Assembly: GCF_023091745.1 (NCBI RefSeq)
Contig: NC_068935.1
Location: 1,379,001-1,443,000, forward strand
Origin: Budorcas taxicolor
Taxonomy: Eukaryota > Chordata > Mammalia > Artiodactyla > Bovidae
Length of the DNA stretch: 64,000 nucleotides
Reading direction: 5' to 3'
Shown: piece by piece, positions 48,591 through 60,345 of the stretch
How positions within the stretch are numbered: position 1 is the first letter of the stretch
How the letters are laid out: each line of letters starts with the position of its first letter
Notes under the pieces: model-generated
Seen by the model: the letters and a program-made list of their open reading frames with translations, nothing else
Database searches by the model: none
Told to the model about the DNA's origin: nothing
Program-made: the position numbers and the translations under genes

Positions 48591-49330
48591 GTCTTCCTGT
48601 ATTCTGGCAGTTTGTGGTTCCTGTTTATTGTGGAGGTTTCTCCCTTTGAGTGGAGTTACATGAGTGGCTTTTCCAGGTTTCCTGGTTAGGGAAGCTTGCA
48701 TTGGTTTTCTAGTGTTTGGAGTTGGATTTCTTCTCACTGGAGTGCAATGAAGTGTCCAGGAGTGAGTTTTGAGATGTATATGGGTTTGGTGTGACTTTGG
48801 GCAGCCTGTATATTGATGCTTCAGGCTATATCCCTGTGTTACTGGAGAATTTGCATGGTATGTCTTGCTTTGGAACTTGTTGGCTCTCGGGTGGTGCTTG
48901 GTTTCAGTGTAAGTATGGAGGCATTTGGATGAGCTTTCATTGATTAAAGTTCCCTGGAGTCAGGAGTTCTCTGGTGTTCTCAGGTTTTGGGCTTAAGCCT
49001 CCTGCCACTGGTTTTCAGTCTTATTCTTTCATTAGCCTCAAGACTTCTCCACCCATACAACACCGATGACAAAACATCTTGTTTAATGGTGAAAAGATTG
49101 TCCACAGTGAGGGACATCCAGAGATGTTCATAGAGTTACATGGAGAAGAGGGAGGAGGAAGATGGAGGTGACCAGGAGGAGAAGAGGGAGAATTCAAAGG
49201 GGAGAGAACAATCTAGACATTAATCAATTCCCTATGTGCTCTCCAAAGTCTAGAACCATCAGAGAGATTCATGGAGTTACATAGAGAAGAGAAGAGTGAG
49301 GAAGGAGATAGAGGTGAACAGGAGGAGAAA

Positions 49331-52300
49331 GTTCAGTTCAGTTCAGTCACTCAGTCGTGTTCAACTCTTTGCGACCCCATGAATCACAGCACACCAGGCC
49401 TCCCTGTCCATCACCAACTCCCAGAGTTCACTCAGACTCACATCCATTGAGTCCGTGATGCCATCCATTCATCTCATCCTTGGTCGTCCCCTTCTCCTCC
49501 TGCCCCCAATCCCTCCCAGCATCAGAGTCTTTTCCAATGAGTCAACACTTCGCTTGAGGTGGCCAAAGCATTGGAGTTTCAGCTTTAGCGTCAATCCTTC
49601 CAAAGAAATCCCAAGGCTGATCTCCTTCACAATGGACTGGTTGGATCTCCTTGCAGTCCAAGGGACTCTCAAGAGTCTTTTCCAACACCAGTTTAAAAGC
49701 ATCAATTCTTTGGCACTCAGCCTCCTTCACAGTCCAACTCTCACATCCATACATGACCACAGGAAAAACCATAGCCTTGAGTAGATGAAACTTAGTCGGC
49801 AAAGGTTTCTGCTTTTGAATATGCTATATAGGTTGGTCATAACTTTTCTTCCAAGGAGTAAGCATCTTTTAATTTCATGGATGCATTCACCATCTGCAGT
49901 GATTTTGGAGCCCCCAAAAATAAAGTCTGACACTGTTTCCACTGATTGCCCATCTATTTCCCATGAAGTGATAGGACTGGATGCCATAATCTTTGTTTCT
50001 GAATGTTGAGCTTTAAGCCAACTTTTTACTCTCCATTTTCACTTTCATCAAGAGGCTTTTTAGCTCCTCTTCCCTTTCTGGCATAACGGTGGTGTCATCT
50101 GCGTATCTGAGGTTCTTGATATTTCTCCCGGCAATCTTGATTCCAGCTTGTGTTTCTTCCAGTCCAGTGCTTCTCATGACGTACTCTGCATATAAGTTAA
50201 ATAAGCAGGGGGACAATATACAGCCTTGATGCACTCCTTTTCCTATGTGGAACCAGTCTGTTGTCCCATGTCCAGTTCTAACTGTAGCTTCCTGACCTAC
50301 ATACAGATTTCTCAAGAGGCAGGTCAGGTGGTCTGGTACTCCCATTTCTTTCAGAATTTTCCACAGTTTATTGTGATCCACACAGTCAAAGGCTTTGGCA
50401 TAGTCAATAAAGCAGAAAGAGATGTTTTTCTGGAACTCTCTTGCTTTTTCCATGATCCAGTGGATGTTGGCAATTTGATCTCTGGTTCCTCTGCCTTTTC
50501 TAAAACCAGCTTGATCATCAGGAAGTTCACCTTTCATGTATTGCTGAAGCCTGGCTTGGAGAATTTTGAGCATTACTTTACTAGCATGTGAGATGAGTGC
50601 AATTGTGCAGTAGTTTCAGCATTCTTTGGCATTGTATTTCTTTGGGATTGGAAAGAAAACTGACCTTTTCCAGTCCTCTGGCCACTGCTGAGTTTTCCAA
50701 ATTTGCTGGCAGATTGAGTGCAGCACTTTCACAGCATCATCTTTCAGAATTGGAAATAGCTCAACTTGAATTCCATCACTTCCACTAGCTTTGTTCGTAG
50801 TGATGCTTTCTAAGGCCCACTTGACTTCACATTCCAGGATGTCTGGCTCTAGATGAGTGATCACACCATCGTGGTTATCTTGGTCCTGAAGATCTTTTTT
50901 GTACAGTTCTGTGTATTCTTGCCACCTCTTCTTAATATCTTCTGCTTCTGTTTGGTCCATACCATTTCTATCCTTTATCGAGCCCATCTTTGCATGAAAT
51001 GTCCCCTTGGTATCTCTAATTTTCTTAAAGAGATCTGTAGTCTTTCCCATTCTGTTCTTTTCCTCTATTTCTTTGCATTGATCACTGAAGAAGGTTTTCT
51101 TATCTCTTCTTGCTATTCTTTGGAACTCTGCATTCAGATGCTTATATCTTTCCTTTTCTCCTTCGTTTTTCACCTCTTTTCTTTTCACAGCTGTTTGTAA
51201 GGCCTCCCCAGACAACCTTTTTTTTTTTTTTTTCATTTTTGCATTTCTTTTCCATGGAGATGGTCTTGATCCCTGTCTCCTGTACAATGTCATGAACCTC
51301 ATTCCATAGTTCATCAGGCACTCTATCTATCAGATCTAGGCCCTTAAATCTATTTCTCACTTCCACTGTATAAACATAAGGGATTTGATTTAGGTCATAC
51401 CTGAATGGTCAAGCAGTTTTCCCTACTTTCTTCAATTTGAGTGTGAATTTGGCAATAAGTTGTTCATGATCTGAGCCACAGTCAGCTCCTTGTCTTGTTT
51501 TTGTCGACTGTATAGAGCTTCTCCATCTTTGGCTGCAACAAATATCATCAATCTGATTTTGGTGTTGACCATCTGGTGATGTCCATGCGTAGAGTCTTCT
51601 CTTGTGTTGTTGGAAGAGGGTATTTATTATGACCAGTGCATTTTCTTGGCAAAACCCTATTAGTCTTTTCCCTGCTTCTTTCCGTATACTAAGGCCAAAT
51701 TTGCCTGTTCCTCCAGCTGTTTCTTGACTTCCTACTTTTGCATTCCAGTCACCTATAATAAAAAGGACATCTTTTGGGGGTGTTAGTTCTAAAAGGCTTT
51801 GTAGGTCTTCATAGAACCGTTCAACTTCAGCTTCTTCAGTGTTAGTGGTTAGGGCATAGACTTGTGTTACTGTGATATTGAATGGTTTGCCTTGGAGACG
51901 AACAGAGATCATTCTGCCGTTTTTGAGATTGCATCCAATACTCCATTACAGACTCTTTTGTTGACCATCATGGCAAGTCCATTTCTTCCGAGGGATTCCT
52001 CCCTGTAGTAGTAGATATAATGGTCATCTGAATTAAATTCACCCATTCCAGTCCATTTTAGTTCACTGATTCCTAGAATATTGATGTTCACTCTTGCCAT
52101 GTTCTGTTTGACCACTTCCAATTTGCCTTGATTCGTGGACCTAACATTCTAGCTTCCTATGCAATATTGCTCTTTATAGCATTGGACCTTGCTTCTATCA
52201 CCAGTCACATCCACAGCTGGGTATTGTTTTTGCTTTGGCTCCATCCCTTCATTCTTTCTGGAGTTATTTCTCCACTGACCTCCAGTAGCATATTGGACAC

Positions 52301-52734
52301 CTAATGACCTGGGGAGTTCCTCTTTCAGTATCCTATCATTTTGCCTTTTCATACTGTTCATGGGGTTCTCAAGGCAAGAATACTGAATTGTTTTGCCATC
52401 CCCTTCTCCAGTGGACCACATTCTATCAGAGCTCTCCACCATGACCCGCCCATCTTGGGTTGCCCCACGTGCATGGCTTAGTTTCATTGAGTTAGACAAG
52501 GCTGTGGTCCTAGTGTGATTAGATTGACTAGTTTTCTGTGAGTATTCTTTCAGTGTATCTGCCCTCTGATGCTCTCTTGAAACATCTACTATCTTACTTG
52601 GGTTTCTCTTACCTTGGGCGTGAGGCATCTCTTCATGGCTACTCCCCCAAAGCGCAGCCCCACCTCCATACCTTGAACAAAGGGTATCTCCTCACCACTG
52701 CCCTTCCTGACCTTCAACATGGGATAGCTAAAGG
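49331..52734 (-). mobile_element. BovB LINE, full-length or nearly so, inserted in L1 5'UTR
   Basis: At about 3.4 kb this is the most complete BovB here. Minus frames in order: N-terminal region (52149-52628), endonuclease (51909-52121 and 51409-51912, with FIIGDWNAKVGSQE, TSPDGQHQNQIDDI, and GSDHEQLIAKF), linker and RT start (50616-51314), RT core with motif A, motif B and LRYADDTTVM (50013-50573), and the C-terminal part (49727-49987, 49469-49705). Catalytic residues of both domains remain but frameshifts and an A-run expansion (51218-51234) break the protein. It interrupts an L1 5'UTR repeat unit. Confidence 0.94.
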
Positions 52735-53198
52735 GGGTATCAAAAGGAGACAGACAAATCTAGGTGGTAATCAGTTCCCTAAGTGTTCTGCACAGCTGGG
52801 AATACACATAGAGATTTACAGTATTGGGGAGAGACGATAAGGGAGCAGGAGGAGATAGAGGTGACCTGTGGGAGAAAGAGGAGAGTCAAAATTTGGAGAG
52901 AGTAATCAAGCCAGTAATCACACTCATAAGTAAAAATGGGTACTAAAGATTGGATTCTTAAAGGTACAAAATTGTTAACAAATATCAAAAAGCAAAGATT
53001 AAAAATCTAGATTAGAGGCTAGACTCCCAAAAATACAATATATAAAAGAAAAAAAAATCACAAAAATTATAAAAAATATATATATATATGAAGTTTTCTT
53101 TTAAAAAAGGGTCTTTTTTGAGGGGTAATATTTTATTATAAAAATGAAATTTAAAGGAGTAATAGAGGACTTAAATATTTTTTAATTAAAAATTAAAA

Positions 53199-53467
53199 AA
53201 TGGCAATTGCACCCCACTCCAGTACTCTTGCCTGGAAAATCCCATGGATGGGAGAGCCTGGTAGGCTGCAGTTCATGGGGTCCTGAAGAGTTGGACACGA
53301 CTGAGGGACTTCACTCTCACTTTTCACTTTCATGCATTGAAGATGGAAATGGCAACCCACTCCAGTGTTCTTGCCTGGAGAATACCAGGGACGGGGAACC
53401 TGGTGGGCTGCCATATGGGGTCGCACAGAGTCGGACAGGAATGAAGCATCTTAGCAGCAGCAGCAGT
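53199..53467 (+). mobile_element. Bov-A2 SINE in L1 5'UTR
   Basis: A forward dimer with CCACTCCAGTACTCTTGCC, a CACTTTTCACTTTCATGC linker, a second unit and a GCAGCAGCAGCAG tail. AT-rich flanks hide the exact duplication. Confidence 0.92.
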
Positions 53468-54437
53468 AAAATATATATATAGGAATTTCACTGGTGTTGT
53501 TGCAGGCAATGTGGGGTCAGTTCATTTTCAGATAGTGCCTTGTTCCAGCTTATACTTCTCAAGATCTATAGACCCCTTCCAATGTAATCTGTGTTAACTA
53601 CACGATTTTAATCTGTGCACCTGTCACTTCCAAAGTGGTTCCCTCTGTTTATTTTGACTTCTTCTGATTGCAAGTCTCTTCAGTGTCTAATTTCCACCCT
53701 GACACAAGGGGCAAAGGTGGTCACTTGTTTAGGCTCACTTTTTCAGTTGTGCTGTGGGGAGGGAGGAACATTGCAAACAAATATCACTAGTGTGTATGGG
53801 GAGTGCTCACAGCGCCTGGGGCACACTGAGTTTGCCCCCGGTCACGTTGTGTATGCTTTCCCAGTCTGTACTGCTCAGGCTCCAGGTTGCTCTGCACGGA
53901 AACTGTCTAAAATGCCCTTGGGTTCCATGAACTTCCTAGGTCTAAGCCACTCAGTTTCAGGTTCTTGGGTACTCCACAAAGGTGCAGACTTGGTTAGGGA
54001 GGTGATTTTTGCCCTTCCCAGTTCTGAGCAGCTCAGGTGACCAGGTGCTTGGTGCGCACACTCGGCTTAGGTATGGTCCATCTTATCCCCTCCCTCGTCC
54101 CAGCCGCTTGGTTTTGCAGGTGTACCATTTCAGGTGTGCCATGTGTCTCTTCTGAGGAGCTGATATCTGGCTGCAATGTTCCCGGTGGATGTCATCTGTC
54201 CAGGATCCCAAGAAGGCTTGGTTGGTGACTGGGAGCCTGCTCACAATTTGGTGGAAAATGCCATCTCTGGGCCTGAGTTTGTCCCTTTCCAGCTCTGGCT
54301 GCTGCCTGCCTGCCTCCCTGCCTCCAGTGTGGGATGGGCCTTCCGCAGCCAGCTAGCTCTCCTCTGGCATTTGTTCAGTTCTTTGTTCTGTGAGCAGGTC
54401 CAGCAGTGCCTTAGGTTAGGGTTTTTTGCGAAAAAGT

Positions 54438-54460
54438 TCTCTCTCTCTCTCTCTCTCTCT
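54438..54460. repeat. (CT)n microsatellite
   Basis: About 11 CT units within the L1 5'UTR, followed by further interrupted CT runs to 54478. Confidence 0.9.
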
Positions 54461-54669
54461 TTTTCTCTCTGTCTCTCTGGCTATCCCACAGTTTGTGTTG
54501 CTCTCTCACGTTAGCTCCCTCAGATTGCCCTCTGGGCATTCAGGCCTGGTCCTTACCCTAAGCAATGCAGCCCGCGCCTCCCTGTTCATTCCCCTTTTAC
54601 TAGTGGCAGATGCAAGCGTCTGGGCTATTTTTCCACTGGGAATTGCTGTTAGGCATGTAATCTGTGGGT

Positions 54670-54692
54670 TTTATTTATTTATTTATTTATTT
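54670..54692. repeat. (TTTA)n short tandem repeat
   Basis: Five to six TTTA units within the L1 5'UTR. Confidence 0.9.
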
Positions 54693-54995
54693 TTCCTCCC
54701 AGTTATGTTGCCCTCTGAGAATCGAAACCTCCTCACAGACACGCTGGTGAGAGGCTTTCCTGGTGTTTGGAAATTTCTCCTCTTTCATGACTCCCTCCCC
54801 GGGATGGATCTCCTTCCCTAATTCTTTTGTCTCTTTTTTTTATCTTCTACATTTTGTCATAACTGCAAAGACAATGAACTGCTTTTCTGGGTTCCTGGTG
54901 TCCTCTGCCAGCGTTCAAATGTTATTTTGAGGAATTTGTGGGAGAGAAATTGGTCTCCCTGTCCTATTCCTCCTCCATCTTAGGATCACCCCCTG

Positions 54996-55826
54996 AAATT
55001 TATTTTAACAATGCATTTTATCTAACCTAATATATGTAAGCTATCATTATTCCAACAAGTAATCAATAAAATATTTTCAATGAGATACTTTACATTTCTT
55101 TTCACAGTAAGTCTTGAAATCTGACATGCATTTTACATGTACAGCACATCTCAATTCTAACTAGCCACATTTTATGTGCTCAGTAGGTGTGTGTGGCTAA
55201 TGGATACTATATCAAAAGAGCTTTAGATCTCTTTCAGAGGCTAAGGATTCGGGATTGGTCTGCAAAGAAAAAAATGGGCTTTGTTATACATTGGTTTTAT
55301 ATTATACCTAGAACAAAAACAAACAAAGACACTCTTGAAACCCTTGAATTTATGCTTGCTCATCTGAGAACATTTTCCCTGTGTCTGGCCAAAGTTAAAA
55401 AAAAAAAAACCTGATAACATTTGGGAAAGGTACTCTAGTTGATTTTTTTATGCCATGGGGATGAAAAAAATGTTGAATGTGAAACAGTGAAGGACTGCAT
55501 AGACCAAAGTCACTACTTCCCGTTGTAGACTTTGTGCCATATGTTCGAGGCTCTTAAGAACCATAGTTCATTGCAATTTGCTCTCTTTGAAATTCTTGAG
55601 TAGTTTACAAGAGAAGTCCTCGGTAGAGAACACTGATTGGCCCTTGTTAATCTTGCAGGTTTGCAGCTTCATGCAGCCCTTCCAGCCAGCTTCCTTCCTG
55701 TCCTGCCAGGGGCTTACAGCCTGCAGTCTTCATCTCTCAGGCTCCTTGCCAGATGGCTTCTGTTTAGCTCTGTCATTTCTTGGCACATGCACGGGAATTA
55801 GAAGGTTGCTGAAAGCAAAATGCTGC
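54996..55826. other. Unannotated stretch
   Basis: Flanking DNA of the L1. Frames of 75 and 103 codons are present, but no domain or splice context supports a gene. Confidence 0.45.
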
Positions 55827-55991
55827 TTTTTTTTTTTTTTTTTTCACCTACTGGATGTGGCTTGGCAGTGCAGCACTAGGGGAGGATAACCAAGGGCTGC
55901 ATGGGCAGCAGTGCCAGGGGGAGGAAGCTCAGTCTCTGGAACAGTAGCACCCCCGGCCCAGAGCCAAGGCAGCTTCGTCTCTTTTTTTTTT
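55827..55991 (-). other. GC-rich segment between two poly-A tails, possible SINE transduction
   Basis: About 135 GC-rich bases lie between T runs at 55827-55844 and 55982-55991 and directly follow, on the minus strand, a CHR SINE. See findings for the 3' transduction hypothesis. Confidence 0.45.
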
Positions 55992-56102
55992 CCCCACTTT
56001 ATGTGCTGCTGCGGTATCTTAGTTCCCAGACCAAGGATGGAAGCTGAGCCCCCTGCATGGGAAGCATTGAGTCTTAACCACTGGATCGCCAGGGAAGTCC
56101 CC
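55992..56102 (-). mobile_element. CHR-type SINE (cetartiodactyl tRNA-Glu SINE)
   Basis: The minus strand reads GGGACTTCCCTGGCGATCCA, then AGACTCAATGCTTCCCATGC, a degraded B box and GGGAACTAAGATACCGCAGC. That order is typical of CHR SINEs, which predate Bov-tA. Diverged and inactive. Confidence 0.85.
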
Positions 56103-56300
56103 AAAGGCAGGATGACTTTAAAATATGTATTGCATAGGGTTTTATAATGATCAGTATGTATCACTACCAAAACTGGAGCCAGAAGCCTGAAAGTTTCTGT
56201 CTTCCAGTTCATATAAAATGTGGCACTTCAATTTTAAAAGATTAGTGATATGATTTACTGTGTTAATGTTCATTTCTAAGAATATTAAATAAGAAATTTT

Positions 56301-56690
56301 GTTGCTTTTGTTCAGTCACCCATTCATGTCCAATTCTTTGCAACCCCATGGACTGTGGCATGATAGGCCACCCTGTCCCTCACCATCTCCCAGAGTTTGT
56401 CCAAGTTCATGTTCATTGCATCGGTGATGCCATCCGGCCATCTCATCTTCTGATGCCCTCTTCTCCTTCTGCCCTCAATCTTTCCCAGCATCAGGGACTT
56501 TTACAATGAGTAATCTGTTTTCATCAGATGACCAAAATATTGGAGCTTCAGCTTCAGCATTAGTCCTTCCAGTAAATATTCAGGGTTCACCTCCCTTAAG
56601 ATTGACTGGTTTGACCTCCTTGCTGGCCAAGGGACGTTCAGGAGTATTCTCCAGGACCACTGTTTGAAAACATCAATTCTCTGGCATTCT
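56301..56690 (-). mobile_element. Old BovB 3' end
   Basis: Reverse BovB from a degraded tail to the CQRIDVFKQWSWRILL block (minus frame 56501-56764). More diverged than most copies; ends at about 56690. Confidence 0.88.
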
Positions 56691-57379
56691 ACCTGTAATC
56701 TCTTAAATCTAAAATATTTATATAATAGATGCCTGCATGTGGTTTTCATAGTGCTCATGCTCACAGAGTGTATTTCTTAAACTCACCAGATATAAAAATG
56801 ATTCTAAATAGTGCTTTTTGTCAGAGACAATTTAAAGCATTAATTTCTTTACTTGATAATCACTTATCATTGGTCCAAAATATCACCAAACCAAAATTAA
56901 AAAAAAAAAAAAACACCTTATAAAATTATGAAATTCAATGCTCTTTTAGTAAGACAACATTCAAGTAAATCAATAAATGTTTTATATTCTTAACTATAAT
57001 TGTATCTAATTATATATTTGCTTATTGGTAAATATATGGATTGCAATATTTACCTATTATTTAGAATTCAAGTGAGATTTATAAAATTTTAACAGTTTAT
57101 GTTTTGGGGAAATTGAGTCTTGAAGGCTTTACACAGTTTGAATTTACACCAGATTAACAAAAATTGTATTTCCTTTGCTGTCTATATTTGTTGCTGTTCT
57201 CCAAATATAATAATATCTTAAAACATAAAAGGAAAGAAATAGGGAAATTTAGAAAACTCATATTAAATTTTCTCCAAATATATGGACTCTAGCCTTAAGA
57301 TTTTTCTAATGTGTTTAAAATGCAAAGAATAATGCAAAAACTAAAAAGTTAGAGGAACGATTTTTATCAGCAAATTGTC
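56691..57379. other. AT-rich stretch
   Basis: No recognised element apart from an A run near 56899-56913; no supported gene. Confidence 0.45.
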
Positions 57380-57730
57380 AGAATATATAAATCTTTAACA
57401 AAAACAAGAAGGTAGATGTATAAAAACTGATAGATCAGTGTGGTAAAATAAAAAAAATAAACTGACCATAAGGTATACCTGAATTTAATATTTGACTTTA
57501 AAATAAAACCATAGATAAAGGTGTGAATTATCAGATTGTGCTGGAAAATTTAGCAAAATATTTGGACAAAAATCATCACACTAAAATACAGATCCAAGAA
57601 AACTAAAATAGGTCAAAGATATAACTGTAAACCTGGAGCCATACATTTCAGAAGAAAGTATGTGAATATTAACTAATCAAAGCAATAGGCCTTTCGTATA
57701 ATTTGTGGCAAAACTAGTTCCAAACATTTC
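57380..57730 (+). mobile_element. Ancient L1 ORF2 remnant
   Basis: TGTGCTGGAAAATTTAGC, GGTCAAAGATATAACTGTAA and CATTTCAGAAGAAAG follow the order of the L1 ORF2 3' region (GTGCTGGAACAATTGG-type and following blocks) with heavy divergence. Probably an old mammalian L1. Confidence 0.5.
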
Positions 57731-57907
57731 TGATAGAAACATTTACTTGAGTTGAAATGCTAATATTGTTTCTCATGGTGCACTATGGAAATTATAGTTA
57801 CTTCTTGTTAGCTTTACCTAAAGCTTCAATTCTAGAGTTATTTTGTTGGCATTAATTTAGACATAGTTCTTGAAAGAAAGGATGATTGCAGAATATATGG
57901 CATTAAA

Positions 57908-58370
57908 GTAATAGCTATTCTATTCCAGTCGTCACGTATGGATATGAGAGTTAGAGAGACCATAGAGAAAGCTGAGGGCCAAAGAATTGATGCTTTTGAA
58001 CTGTGGTGTTGGAGAAGACTCTTGAGAGTCCCTTGGACTGCAAGGAGATCCAACCAGTCAATCCTAAAGGAAATCAGTCCTGAATATTCATTGGAAGGAC
58101 TGATGTTGAAGCTGAAGCCCCAATATTTTGACCACCTGATGCAAAGAACTGACTCTTTAGGATAGACTCTGATGCTGGGAAAGACTGAAGGCAGGAGGAG
58201 AAGGGGATGACAGAGGGTGAGATGTTGGATGGCATCACCGACTCTATGGAGGTGAGTTTGAGCAAGCTCTGGGAGTTGGTGATGGACAGGGAAGCCTGGC
58301 ATGCTGCAGTCTGTAGGGTCAAAAAGAGTCAGACATGACTCTGTGACTGAACTGAACTGAACTGAATTGA
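57908..58370 (+). mobile_element. BovB 3' end
   Basis: It starts at the VVMYGCESW-type region, and a 75-codon frame (57938-58165) includes QRIDAFELWCWRRLLRVPW and ARRSNQSILKEISPE. It ends in a four-fold ACTGA tail at 58345-58370. Confidence 0.92.
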
Positions 58371-58640
58371 TTCTATTTCTTAAAATATTGATTTAGATGA
58401 TAATGATAATAATAATCATCAAATTTTAATGAGCAGATGTAAAACATTACTCACTGTTCACATTTCAAAGCAGCAACAGATGAAGTATGTCACTTTCAAA
58501 CAAAGGGTTATTTTAAAACAATAGTAGCCTTACTGTTCCATTCTTGCTAATGTACCTTGAGGGTAAAGAGTTTCTTCAAAGCAGGCCTGCTTTTTTTTCC
58601 AACACTGCCTTTCACAGGCCTCTTGACAGCTCTTTTCCTT

Positions 58641-58705
58641 TGCTTCCTTTTATTCAACAATCTTTGCTGAGTACTTGGTACATGCCAGGCCCTACACTAA
58701 TTCCC
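58641..58705 (-). mobile_element. L2 LINE 3' end remnant
   Basis: TTTATTCAACAATCTTTGC, GAGTACTTGGTACATGCC and AGGCCCTACACTA match the reverse L2 3' end. Ancient. Confidence 0.65.
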
Positions 58706-58805
58706 TTCTTTCATCCTCTAATGTCTCTCCAATAGGAAAAGGATGACCTGGGATAAAAGTAGTAGTGTAGTTATAGTTATAGATGGAAGTTAGAGGAAGT
58801 GCATC

Positions 58806-59019
58806 TTAAGTTGCTTCAGTCGTGTCTGATTCTTTGTGACCCTGTGGACCATAGCCCGCCAGGCTCCTCTGTTCATGGGATTCTCCAGGCAAAAATACTG
58901 GAATGGGTGGCCATTTCCTTCTCCAGAGGATCTTCAGGAACCAGGGATCTCTTATGTCTCCTGCATTGGCAAACAGGTTCTTTACCACTAATGCCATCTG
59001 GGCATCTGGGAAGCCCTAG
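58806..59019 (-). mobile_element. Bov-tA SINE
   Basis: Reverse copy with GGGCTTCCCAGATGCCC head, degraded A and B boxes, and the body to GACACGACTGAAGCAAC. Complete or nearly so. Confidence 0.93.
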
Positions 59020-59284
59020 AAAGACGGAAGAGGTAGAGTAGTTTATTCATAAATAGATGAAATTAAGATTTTAATATTAGTGTTCTTGGTATTTTTGTAT
59101 GAAGACTTGATATACTGTGATCTTGCTTTAGGATAATATAAAGATAATATATTAGAAGAATATAAAGGTTTAGGATAATATAAAAATAAATTTCAAATGG
59201 AGTTGTTAGAAATAAAACTATGTAAAATTTTCCAACATTTTCTCAAAATATTCAGAGGCAGAGGTATAAGCCAAATAGTCTTTT
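59020..59284. other. AT-rich spacer
   Basis: Contains a short local duplication of an AGGATAATATAAA-type block near 59131-59187; no gene. Confidence 0.4.
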
Positions 59285-60345
59285 GTTTATTCTGAATAAT
59301 GTGGCTATGAATATTTGTATAGAACTTTTTGTGGGGTCATGTTTTCAGGTCGTTTCAGTGTATATTTAAAAGAATAGAACTGCGGGGAGGGGGGGCATGT
59401 GGTAATATTTTGTTTGCTATTTTAAGGAAGTGTCAAATGTTTTCCAAAGTGAATATAGCATTTAACATCTCATCAGCACTTATGCGGGTTTCAATTTCTC
59501 CAGATCCTTACCACCACTTGTCAATATCTGTCTTTGTAATAGTAAACACAGTTCACTTTTGGCATTGATTTACATTTCACTAATGATTAATGATGCTAAG
59601 AAACTTTACAAGGGTTTATTAGCCATTTGTATGTCTTCTTTGGAGAAAAGTTTATTTGAATACTTTTCATTTTTCTTTTGGATTTTTTTTTTAAAATTAC
59701 TGAATTGTAACAGTTCTTTTATGCTCTGGATGTTATTTACATATATGTGTTAGTTGCTCAGTCATGTCCGTCTCTTTGCAACCCCATGGACTGTAGCTCC
59801 TCTGTCCATGGAATTCTCCAGGCAAGAATACTTGAGTGGGTAGCCATTCCCTTCTCCAAGGGATCTTCCCAACCCAGGGATCAAACCAGGGTCTCCTGCT
59901 TTGTGGACAGATTTTTTACCATCTGAGGCACCAGGGAAGCCCATATATCTGCAAATAATTCCTCTCATCCTGTAAGTTGTCTTTTGAATTTCTTGATAGT
60001 GTTCTTTGAAGTATAAAAGTTATTGTGACAGTCTCATTCATCTATTTTTTATTTGATTGTTGATGCTTTAGGTTATTGCATTAAGAAACCAATGTGTTAC
60101 ACGAGGTCTTCAAGATTTGCACGCTTGTTCTCTTCTAAAAAAAAAAAAATACAGTTTTAGCTCGTACATTTAGGCTTTTGATTAATTTTGAGTTAATGTT
60201 TGTACATAGTGTGAGGTAAGAATCCAAATTCACGTTTTGTTTTTTTGTTTGTTTGTTTTGTATGTGGAAATCAAATTGTTCTAGCAGCATTTGTTGGAAA
60301 GAATTCCTTAACCATCGAACTCTCTTGGCATTCATGCCTTCAATA
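59285..60345 (-). mobile_element. Ancient L1 ORF2 3' remnant, split by a SINE
   Basis: Reverse L1 blocks appear in order: AATGTGGCTATGAATATTTG, GTTTTCCAAAGTGAATATAG, TTAGCCATTTGTATGTCTTC, TTTTGAGTTAATGTTTGTAC and CTAGCAGCATTTGTTGGAAA. They are far more diverged than the two L1-BT copies, so this is an old mammalian L1. The Bov-tA at 59748-59942 interrupts it. Confidence 0.75.
59748..59942 (-). mobile_element. Bov-tA SINE inserted in old L1
   Basis: Reverse copy with the head GGGCTTCCCTGGTGCCTCAG, B-box region GGTTTGATCCCTGGG and core. A CATATAT duplication (59740-59746 and 59942-59948) marks the site. Confidence 0.93.

Larger units (their letters stand above)
38839..54995 (-). mobile_element. 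Nearly full-length L1 (L1-BT type), minus strand, with five nested insertions
   Basis: The 5' end at 54995 shows the typical start (reverse of CCTCCTCCATCTTAGGATCA), the 3'UTR and tail lie at 38839-39210, and ORF1 and ORF2 lie between. Insertions are BovB (39211-42317), solo LTR (43791-44998), Bov-A2 (45723-45990), BovB (49331-52734) and Bov-A2 (53199-53467). Removing them and their duplications leaves about 7.9 kb, close to a complete element. Flanks AAATTCTTTTA (38828-38838) and AAATTTATTTTA (54996-55007) may be the diverged target duplication. Confidence 0.93.
48591..54995 (-). promoter_or_regulatory. L1 5'UTR, with repeat units and two insertions
   Basis: The long 5'UTR of the minus-strand L1 is split by BovB (49331-52734) and Bov-A2 (53199-53467). 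It has the same roughly 145-bp repeat units as the + strand copy: one at about 49085-49219, one begun at 49220 and split by the BovB, and one at about 52769-52920. The distal 1.5 kb (53468-54995) is GC-richer than the rest and would hold the transcription start. A (CT)n run and a (TTTA)n run lie within it. Confidence 0.75.

Noticed and set aside
55578..55889. A 103-codon + strand frame ending in a poly-T translation
   Set aside because: Runs into the T run of the CHR-linked segment; no domain and no splice signals that persuade.
59131..59187. Short direct repeat of an AGGATAATATAAA-type block
   Set aside because: A local duplication of low-complexity AT-rich DNA; nothing indicates function.
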